64,000 bases of DNA from Kalmusia sp. IMI 367209 (Eukaryota > Ascomycota > Dothideomycetes > Pleosporales > Didymosphaeriaceae). The stretch covers positions 248,001 through 312,000 of the forward strand of contig JAPEUQ010000016.1 of the NCBI GenBank assembly GCA_027946365.1, in the 5' to 3' direction. Positions 56,641-64,000 of this stretch are shown here, piece by piece. The translations under genes and the position numbers were made by a program. The stretch's first letter is position 1. Each line of letters opens with the position of its first letter. The notes beneath the pieces were generated by a model that was given only the letters and a program-made list of their open reading frames with translations, had not been told where the DNA came from and made no database searches.

Positions 56641-57603
56641 CTACTCCAAGTTCGTTTGATTCGATTGCTCCCGTCCTTTGAGAGCCTTCAAAAACCTAAC
56701 CACGTCCCGGAGCATCTCCTCAGAATACCAGTGGCCGAGTCCTTCATACCCTTGCCACGCAACGTCCACGTCAACGACTCTTAGGGTTTCAGCAGCCAAC
56801 CTACCAGTCTCATAGGGAACCTGCACGTCTTCAGCTCCGTGGCCCATGAAGACCGGTATCGACCGTATAGTCGGTGGCTCAGTACGCTTCTCCCCTTCCT
56901 TACTTACTTGCAATTCTTCGCGCAGCCACTCAACGGCCCTCTCCAACCGTGTACCATGCCTGGGATCCTCATCAACCCGCTCAAAGATATCCTCTACGTC
57001 GTCTTCGTTTTCCAGCTTAATCCCATCATTCACTCCATCGACCACGAAATCACGCATCCCTCTACAAAACGGCAAATACCCGCACATGCCTACCAGAGCC
57101 CCAAACGACTCACCCTCCCACAAGAGCGTGGCTATGATACTGGCAGCACATCCCTGGCTGAGTCCCATGAGAACGACATTGGATGCCCCGACAGTATCTA
57201 TCTCTTGCTTCAGTAGACCATGTAAGAAGGCACTTGTTTCGCGTAATCCTGTGACTTGTAGATGCTGCTTGACTTCTGGCTCTTTATGTGACCAATGATC
57301 GAACCACTGATGCGTCAGGCTCCGGTTAAACGCGACGGCTCGCCGTAGTGGTGCGGTAGGGAAGACGAATTTGGTATTGGGAAAGTAGTCTTGAAAGGCT
57401 CTCATGGGTTCAGTTGACGAAGCTGCATCCGAAGTTGCAGCAGTGGACAATGGGGCAACGGGATGCGTAAGCAATGGATCCGCGAATCTTTCAGCGATGG
57501 AGCCACGGCCATGGAGAATGATCATGGTTGATTTGTGCGTTCGTAGTGGCTGGACTATGAGCGGAGGTGGGTGAGGAGGAGTTTTCGAACTTGAGGCTGA
57601 CAT
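56641..57603 (-). CDS. Phospholipase/carboxylesterase-type alpha/beta hydrolase, 320 aa
   Basis: Single exon with its ATG complementary to 57601-57603. The family includes acyl-protein thioesterases and fungal carboxylesterases. Motifs: MIILHGRGSIAERFADPLL (oxyanion-hole region), TKFVFPTAP, nucleophile elbow GLSQG with Ser149, candidate acid Asp259 in GHGAEDVQVP, and His291 in GLGHWYSEEML. So the Ser-Asp-His triad is complete. An acidic insert of about 50 residues (KLENEDDVEDIFERVDEDP) lies between the elbow and the Asp, making it longer than the 220-240 aa acyl-protein thioesterases. There is no signal peptide, so it is probably cytosolic. The substrate is unknown. Confidence 0.85.
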   Translation of the reverse strand: MSASSSKTPPHPPPLIVQPLRTHKSTMIILHGRGSIAERFADPLLTHPVAPLSTAATSDAASSTEPMRAFQDYFPNTKFVFPTAPLRRAVAFNRSLTHQWFDHWSHKEPEVKQHLQVTGLRETSAFLHGLLKQEIDTVGASNVVLMGLSQGCAASIIATLLWEGESFGALVGMCGYLPFCRGMRDFVVDGVNDGIKLENEDDVEDIFERVDEDPRHGTRLERAVEWLREELQVSKEGEKRTEPPTIRSIPVFMGHGAEDVQVPYETGRLAAETLRVVDVDVAWQGYEGLGHWYSEEMLRDVVRFLKALKGREQSNQTNLE

Positions 57604-59616
57604 TGTTCACTGTGTCACCGGGCGTTTTGTCTGTCTGAGTATTGTCGCGATGTTGTAAGAAGGTTTTGAGCCTGAGGAGTTCGACTTTGAAATAGGCAGC
57701 AACATTGCGCATGGCTCCTGCTCCTGCAGGAATTATGATCTCGTCTTGCTTCGTCAAAAAATGTCTCTTTTTACCTGTTATTTTTTAGTTATATTGGAAG
57801 TCTTTCGAGAAGTAGTCTTCAAATCCGCTCTAAATTCACACGTACTTCTTGAAAGAAGAAACGAGGCGCTGAGGGAATACGTCGGACAAGCTGGTGCTAA
57901 ATACGGTTAGTGTTTCGCCAAAGCTGCATTAGCATTGCCGCATCATTGATGCCCATTTAGATGCCAGCATCCCAAGGCTGTCAACACTGAACCATCACCG
58001 CCAAATCATCTACAACATCATTTCATCAATTTGCCAAGTGATTATGTGGCATTTCTGCGGCTAAAGGATTTCCAGCCCGGGATTTCTCTCCTCTAGGTTG
58101 CGCATTGGGTGTTACTCATAATCCATCAACACGTAAGAGATAGCCTCAACAGATTAACTTTTGGCATGCTCGACAGGCATCGAGTTGACCGTAGCCGGGA
58201 TTTTCATTCCATGCTCCAGGTCATGCTGCGCGTTTTGATTTTCCTTCTAGGAAGAATTGCAGGAGCGCGATTTTATCAATGCAGTCGTCAATACCACGGT
58301 TCATGCATGCGCTTTTGCTGCTGCTGGTTCTTAAGCGCTTTTCGCAACTATCTTGCAGGCTATCGAAGGACTTCTCAGCTGGGAGGCTAGTCAAAAGCAA
58401 CACAGTGTCACGCAGGCCTCGATACATCCTAGATTACGCCATCACCACGTTGATATAGGAGGCCAAATGCTAATGCGAGCGGAAAGATCCAGTTCAAAAC
58501 AGAAGAGATAGCGTTGAGCTAAGTTCGATACAGCTACCCCACTCAATCAGCAGATGCAGACGGTGCAAACATGATCACAGAGCGCTACATGGACAATGGC
58601 AGTCCGAAAGCGGGTGGGCTTTTACAATATTGCGGCAGCTAACCTCTGCTATAAGTGCATTCTTATTCTGCCACGATGATTCTAATTTGTGAATCTTAAG
58701 GAAGATTCGGGCAATGGATGGAATAATCAGATCTCTTCTCTTTGGGTTCCGCCTAATTATGGCTGCATCTTCTACGTCAACATCAAGTAACCCCCAGGCG
58801 ACGTTGGTAGGTGATCTGCCACTTTTTCTTAGGAAAGACCTAGGAAGCATCCTGATGGGAACTTAATCTGCTCTAGAATCCAGGGTCCAGGGCGAAGCTT
58901 CCCTCACAGCCTTGAGAACATCTCCGAAATCAGTTCCAATGACAGAAGTTCTAGTTACCTGTGCTACAACTAAGAGAAAGACCTTGGCGAATATGGTGTT
59001 GTTTTGCGGTGTGGATGTAAGGTGCGCTTTATCCTCGCGAGGGATTAGTGTTCGTTGTGGTAGATTTCTTTTGCACATCACGTTGTGCGTCCGCTCTTTC
59101 AAAACTCTAGATTCTCTTCTTAGGCTATTGGGAGGAGACGCTCGTGTTATAGATATATCTTTGCAGAACTTGTCAAGAGTATAGCTAGGAAAATTCATGC
59201 AGAGATGACTTGCCGCACTGCATCGAATGAAGCTCAAATACAAAAGATGCATTTTATATGTTTAAGTATTCTGCTATAGCTAATAATGGATGGTTCTTCC
59301 ACGCACAAAAAGATTAGAAGCAATTCTAGAAGTAGATTTGGAGAGCAACAACCTCAATCGAACTCCTTCGTTGGTCTTGACGTCGAGGTTCTCCCCCTCT
59401 TCTTACTAGTACAGACTAGTAACATGTAACCCGCACTGATCTCATTTGCAAACAAGCTAGCTGACAAAAACAGCTTAGTCAGGTCGGGGAAGCCTAGCGT
59501 ATCGCGCCCTACACGCCGCGATGCCAGGACCCTCTACATATGTCTTCAACGTGGCCCGACAACTCCACTAGAGTATAACATCAATCAAAGCAAGGCGATT
59601 CCATATTTCGATTACT
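57604..59616. other. Divergent intergenic region with possible relics
   Basis: 2 kb between divergent genes. Two minus-strand frames with ATG or near-ATG starts (58575-58850 and 58863-59252, the latter 129 codons) contain no recognised motif. A short piece, SGRSPTNVAWGLLDVD, looks protein-like and might be a relic. No RNA gene is seen. Confidence 0.3.
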
Positions 59617-60122
59617 ATGTCTATATCTACTATAACCAAAGCTGACTGGAACCAATGGCAAAACCTCTTTCGCCAATACATCGCCTTCTACAAAACCTCT
59701 ATCCCTGAGGCACAGTACAAGAATACATTTGACCGCATCACTGATCCAAATGGCGATTTACATGCTCTCGCGGTCCGTGAAGAAGATGGGACTTTGAATG
59801 GGATTGCCCATTACCTGTTCCATACGTCGTCTTGGTCGGATAAACCAGTATGCTACCTCAACGGTATATTCTTCGCGCCCAAGTCGCTCTGGAATCAGCC
59901 GGCTAACCCTGACCAGATTTGTTCGTCAACCCCGATATTCGCGGCAAAGGGTACGGAAGGAAGCTTATTGTGGCGTGCGGCAAGGCTGCCGAAGAGAGGG
60001 GTTGCTCCAAGTATTACTGGTTGACACAACATGAGAATGCCGTTGCAAGGAAGCTGTATGATACATTCGGGGAGTCGAGATTTGCTGAGTACAGGATCAA
60101 GCTGCCGAATGACAAGTGGTGA
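59617..60122 (+). CDS. Small GNAT-family acetyltransferase, 150 aa
   Basis: Two exons, 59617-59863 and 59917-60122, with a 53 bp intron that has a CTAAC branch site. The join makes CYLNDLFVNPDIRGKGYGRKLI, the acetyl-CoA-binding heart of a GNAT domain (RGKGYG). The N-terminus (ITKADWNQWQNLFRQYIAFY) and GIAHYLFH are typical of small one-domain members. TQHENAVARKLYDTFG near the end is the usual motif B region. Length fits a single GNAT domain. Small-molecule amine acetylation is likely, but the substrate is unknown. Its stop is only 34 bp from the stop of the convergent amidohydrolase gene, so the 3' UTRs probably overlap. Confidence 0.87.
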
Positions 60123-60156
60123 AGGAGCTAGATCGAATGCTAGAAAGGGTACTGAA

Positions 60157-60996
60157 TTATACATCCCAAAGCTCTCGGGCGTTCAAACAAAAGACATTTT
60201 CTGTGAGACCAGCCGCGTCGGTCCACTTCATGCATCGCTCGACAAATAGTCGTACATCGAGCCCATCGAATCGCGTGTGTGGCCAGTCTGAAGCGAACAC
60301 GATCCTGTCGCCAAACTGCTTCAGTATCTCACAGGCTATAGCCTCGATACCGCGCATCTCCGGGTCCTCGTCAAATCGGTATGCTGCGGAGAACTTCAGC
60401 CATGTATTCCCGCTCCGCATCAAGTTTACCAGCGATTGGAAACCAGTCAAGTCGTAAGGATCGAGAGGATGTGTCCGTTTATCCATCGTGGGCAGTTCCG
60501 GGGCACCGCAATGCGCAACGACCAATCGTACTCCGAGATCACCAGCAGTACGTTCTAGGATCGGGATGTCTTTCATGCCAATGAAGAGCTCTAGAACCCA
60601 GCCAAGAGGCCTAATGGCATCTGCATAGCGTCTTAATAAGTCTTTGAGCAGCTCTTCTGTGAATTTGACATTTGTTGACTTGAGATTCAGACGTACTCCT
60701 CGAACTCCAAGTTTGTGCCATGCTTGAAGCGTAGATAATTCGACCGTGTCGGGGTCAATACCTACGACGCCTCGACCATTGTCCGGCCCGATGGCCTTCA
60801 GAGCATCAAGGAGACAAGAATTATCATTGCCATAGATGGATGGTTGAACCAATACGATATTGGAGATTCCAATATCCTTCTCAAAACTCATTGCGTGCTG
60901 TAGACTGTGCAACGACGGCCTGTATGCTGCGTTTGCGGCAAGGGGGTAGCTTGGCGATGTCACATGCATGTGGCAGTCCCAGGCACCTATTGGCAT
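60157..60996 (-). CDS. Amidohydrolase-family TIM-barrel hydrolase, 279 aa
   Basis: Single exon. I start at the ATG complementary to 60994-60996, giving MPIGAWDCHMHV, where family members usually begin. The open frame runs 73 codons further to an ATG at 61215, but that part has no conserved text. The amidohydrolase_2 family includes 2-pyrone-4,6-dicarboxylate lactonase and related lactone hydrolases of aromatic catabolism. Motifs: DCHMH (metal or substrate site), VLVQPSIYGNDN, GVRGVRLNL, VVAHCGAPELP and FASDWPHTRFDG (catalytic Asp). It lies divergently from an MFS porter (about 670 bp apart), which fits a shared catabolic role. Exact substrate unknown. Confidence 0.82.
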   Translation of the reverse strand: MPIGAWDCHMHVTSPSYPLAANAAYRPSLHSLQHAMSFEKDIGISNIVLVQPSIYGNDNSCLLDALKAIGPDNGRGVVGIDPDTVELSTLQAWHKLGVRGVRLNLKSTNVKFTEELLKDLLRRYADAIRPLGWVLELFIGMKDIPILERTAGDLGVRLVVAHCGAPELPTMDKRTHPLDPYDLTGFQSLVNLMRSGNTWLKFSAAYRFDEDPEMRGIEAIACEILKQFGDRIVFASDWPHTRFDGLDVRLFVERCMKWTDAAGLTENVFCLNARELWDV

Positions 60997-61666
60997 TCGT
61001 CGAGCGAGAGTTGACTTGTTTGCAATGCCATTTTGGGCTTTGGTTGGTCGATGGAGTGGCCGAAGGTAGATTTGTGCATGCCTGAAGAGAGGGATGAGTA
61101 CTTGATCTACGAAAGATCTGAGGAAGGGAAGGAGCCCGAATTTCTGTCCGAGTTTTTGGAGAGGCATCCTTGGGAAAGAAATGGAGGATGTCAAATACAT
61201 ACCAGTGCCGCGCATGAGCCTCGAAGGGGATATATGAGATCCCTTTCGGAGCAGCTCGGCGTATCAATGCAGGCATCAGTGGATCTTTCCCTCAATATAC
61301 TTGAATGGGTGCTGTGGAGCAGTCATCCTCATTGCGCGCTGTCATTCGTTCTAGCCGCACTTCTGACTCAAGATGTTGGGTGACAGAACTTGCATGGATG
61401 TAGCGACATAGGCCAGTAAGACTTAGCTCGCGGAAGTTGACCGACGGGATCGGCATCTGCACGGAAGTTAGCCGATTTTGGCGGACACGTGCTGCGCTAA
61501 TTCTAAGAGCACCTACCCCATCCCCATAATCAATACCAGTTTTCAATCCATCCCCATACCCCGGAAAACTGATTCCCCCAGGTGTTATGGAGCTTGCGCT
61601 CTATATAGGGCCGTTTTCCACCTCGGCCACATAAATCATTCGCGCTTTTCGTCAATCACCGCCAAC
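60997..61666. promoter_or_regulatory. Shared divergent promoter, amidohydrolase and MFS porter
   Basis: 670 bp between the preferred starts, 451 bp if the longer amidohydrolase frame is used. A CTATATAG-like motif near 61600-61607 lies about 60 bp upstream of the porter ATG. No regulator site is recognised. Confidence 0.35.
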
Positions 61667-63285
61667 ATGGGTCCGAAAACATCACCATTCTATATACTCG
61701 CTGTTGTTATATTGGCGTGTGGTGGCATTCCAAAAGGTAGGCGTTGATTTTCACAGTCCTTAGTCGTTGCGGTCTTCGATTATTAACGGCTCATCAGGTT
61801 ACGACGAGGGTGGTTTCAGTGCTAGTGTGACCTTACCAGCTTTCAAGGCGGATTATGGCCTGAACAAGAATCTTTGGGTTGGGAATGCAACTGGTCTTGC
61901 CAACCGCACTGCCAACATAAGCTCTTTTGGCGTACTAGGCGCTGCGTTCGGTGCACTGATTGCCTACGTCCTTAATGACAAGGTTGGGAGGCTGTGGTCG
62001 TACAGACTCGCAATCTTAGTATGGGCCAGCGGAATTTTGATGCAAGTCTTCTCATCTGGCATCTTCGGTTTCCTCCTCTTCGCAAGAATCTGGGGTGGAC
62101 TCGGCGCAGGCGGACTCACCGTCATCTCTCCCCTCTTCTTGTCTGAAATCGCACCTACCAGGTCTAGGGGGGATGGTGGTCAGCATGTACATGGTGGTCC
62201 TGCTCTCCTTCCTGTCTCTGGGTTTCTTCATCAACTACGGAGTCAGTAAACACATGGCCCAGAGCAGGTCCCAGTGGCAAATCGTCCAAGCCATTCCGTT
62301 GATTCCTGTCGGCTTTGCTTTTGTTAGCTCCTTCCTAATCCCGGAGAGTCCTAGGTGGCTCGCTTCTCGAGGCCGTCAAGAAGACTGTATTGCTGCCCTT
62401 GCTCGCCTTCGTGGACTGTCTCCCACTGATCAAGCGCTCTTGGCCGAGCATGAGAGAACTGAGATGGAAGCCAACGCGCTTATCGAGATGTCGAAAACCT
62501 CCATGCCGCAGATAGCAAAGGAATGCTTCATGGACTCTAATTTGCGCAGTCGATTCTTTCTCGCTGTCGCACTGCATACAGTAGCCCAGTGGACAGGAGG
62601 GAATGGTATCACGTATTATATCAGCGATATATTTCAGTATGCTGGTATCAAGGGCTCCGAGACGTCCCTTATCACTTCGGGTGCTTATGGTTTAGTCAAG
62701 CTGTTCATTACAATGATCTTCGCATGGGGTCTTATCGACAAGCTCGGTCGGAGGCGTTGCATGCTAGCCGGTCTTTGCCTCCAAGGAATCACTCATATCT
62801 ATATGGCTGTTTATTTCGGTGCTATCGGCCAAGGAAACCAACATGCATCTGACGCTGCGATCGCCTCGGTCTTCATCTACGCGACTGGCTGGTCGATCGG
62901 CTTATGCACCATTCCATACATCTACGGAACCGAAATCTTCCCCACTAAGGCCCGCAGCTTTGCCTACGCGACCACCATGGCCCTACATTGGTTCTTCCAA
63001 TTCGCTGTTGTACGAGTGACACCAGTCATGCTGGCGGCCCTAGATAAGTGGGGCGCTTATGTCTTCTGGGCCATGATCTGTGCGATTGGAATGGTGGTGC
63101 TGGGACTATGGGCACCAGAGACAAAGGGTGTACCCCTGGAGCGCATGCACGAGCTTTTTGATTGCAGCTGGTATAAATGTTGGGGGTCAAAGATGGAGGC
63201 TCGGACAGAGTATGGAGAGTCCTTCGATGGAAAAGCTGATGTGAAGTATGTCGTTGAGCAACGTGAGAGCAATGCTCACTCGTAA
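61667..63285 (+). CDS. MFS sugar/quinate-type porter, about 518 aa, one frameshift
   Basis: Two exons, 61667-61736 and 61798-63285. The join gives IPKGYDEGGFSASVTLPAF. A 12-helix plasma-membrane sugar-porter-family protein. Signatures: GRLWSYR after helix 2, LTVISPLFLSEIAPTRSRG, PESPRWLASRGR after helix 6, DKLGRRRCMLAG, and PETKGVPLERMHELF at the end of helix 12. Exon 2 carries one extra base: the frame through SEIAPTRSRG runs into another frame in which MVVSMYMVVLLSFLSLGF continues. Shortening the G6 run at 62167-62172 to G5 joins them perfectly. As given, the first frame stops at 62249. A homopolymer consensus error is the simplest reading. Substrate could be a sugar, quinate or related acid. 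Confidence 0.83.
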
Positions 63286-63554
63286 GACGGAAGGATGTTC
63301 TTTCACGATTCTGCCTTTTTACCAAGGACCACCGTTCATAATCCAAATGAAAAATTTCATGCATGAAATGATTAATCAAGAGTCTTTGAAATGGTGAATG
63401 CTCCTGTCATAGCCTAGAGGCACATCATGACCGACATATCTCATAACGTGCTACACATACATAGGCTAACCAATGACTTACAATCCGGCGTTGTAATCAT
63501 GAGTGTAAAAGTACTTGAGTTTATGAGGCAATCCTTTTCCATTTGAAGTGTATA

Positions 63555-63940
63555 CTAAAATATATCGAATCCGGGGTTCATAGTGACGCTAATCGGCTCG
63601 ATCTGCGAGAAGGTCTCGTACATCTCAGTCGACATATCCAACAAGTTATAGCCTTCCATCTCATTAGTCAAATAAGGGTTGTCGTGCAGTATCACATTTC
63701 CTTGTTGATCAACGGGCTCATGAAGTTGGAAGTTGACAAATGCAGAAGTGTCTGAAGGTGGCAGAGGCAGGGGCGCACTCGTAAGCGTCTGACTCTCTTG
63801 ATCAGTCGATGTGGTTGAAAGCGTTGTTAAAGTCTGTATCCCCAGTGCTTCGAGCTCCCTTGCTATTAATTCCGAGGCTGTAGCGATGACTAAAAGACTG
63901 CTTAGCTTATACACTTTAATTAAATGCTGGAGATCCACTA
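63555..63940 (-). CDS. 3' end of a gene that continues beyond the window
   Basis: A minus-strand frame of about 127 codons that ends at 63555 and has no ATG; its upstream exons lie past position 64000. The readable part contains SLLVIATASELIARELEALG, a Ser/Thr-rich linker (TTLSTTSTDQESQTLTSA) and a hydrophobic/acidic tail ending SVTMNPGFDIF. Tails like this are common in fungal regulators, but no domain is visible. A possible 44 bp intron (about 63896-63939, ending AAGCAG) would shorten the exon. It converges on the MFS gene, 269 bp away. Confidence 0.35.
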
Positions 63941-64000
63941 CCTGGATTTGTTTTCCTAAGTCTCTCTAAAGCTCCCACACAGAAAGACAGCCTATCTAAA

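Noticed and set aside
58863..59252. 129-codon minus-strand frame with ATG
   Set aside because: No motif, no introns or neighbours to support it; kept only as a possible relic in the intergenic entry.

Overview
The window is nuclear DNA of a filamentous ascomycete (Pezizomycotina). A Dothideomycete is my best guess, but nothing in the sequence fixes the class. Evidence: genes are interrupted by 43-60 bp GT..AG introns, often with CTAAC/CTAAT branch sites near the 3' end. They encode typical mould families: a Zn(II)2Cys6 regulator, a Fungal_trans_2 regulator, an ascomycete laccase, a long-chain alcohol oxidase and an MFS sugar porter. Genes lie on both strands with separate promoters and no operons. 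I see no tRNA, rRNA or CRISPR and no intact transposon.

Layout. 0.5-5.2 kb: a conserved hypothetical protein, a decayed pseudogene and a GNAT acetyltransferase. 5.9-10.6 kb: a secreted GH1 glycosidase and a GMC-type long-chain alcohol oxidase. 12.1-16.3 kb: a FYVE-domain protein and tRNA-dihydrouridine synthase (DUS1 type). 19.0-21.0 kb: a secreted laccase with six exons. 22.5-28.4 kb: a Fungal_trans_2 protein, then a divergent pair of Cys-rich proteins that share a zinc-ligand-like layout. 31.3-36.0 kb: a GFA/CENP-V-type protein and the ESCRT adaptor Bro1. 37.1-43.6 kb: mitochondrial DnaJ (Mdj1), a SAP30-type Sin3-binding protein and a large fungal protein of unknown function. 44.3-48.0 kb: a six-exon Zn(II)2Cys6 transcription factor, followed by about 5 kb without a convincing gene. 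53.3-57.6 kb: queuine tRNA-ribosyltransferase with eight exons (one of 10 nt), a Cys/His protein of unknown function and a phospholipase/carboxylesterase-type hydrolase. 59.6-64 kb: a GNAT enzyme, a TIM-barrel amidohydrolase, a sugar/quinate-type MFS porter and the 3' end of another gene, possibly a small catabolic cluster.

Housekeeping genes (DUS1, TGT, Bro1, Mdj1, SAP30) are mixed with accessory ones (GH1, alcohol oxidase, laccase, the 59-64 kb group). Two tRNA-modifying enzymes occur, but about 37 kb apart, so they are not a unit.

A notable feature is the recurrence of single-base indels in otherwise well-preserved genes (near 23388, 27217, 28010, 38147, 38322 and 62170), several in homopolymers. 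I read most of these as consensus errors in the underlying sequence rather than gene death, and flag each one. Exon coordinates come from reading splice sites and frames by eye, without transcript support.
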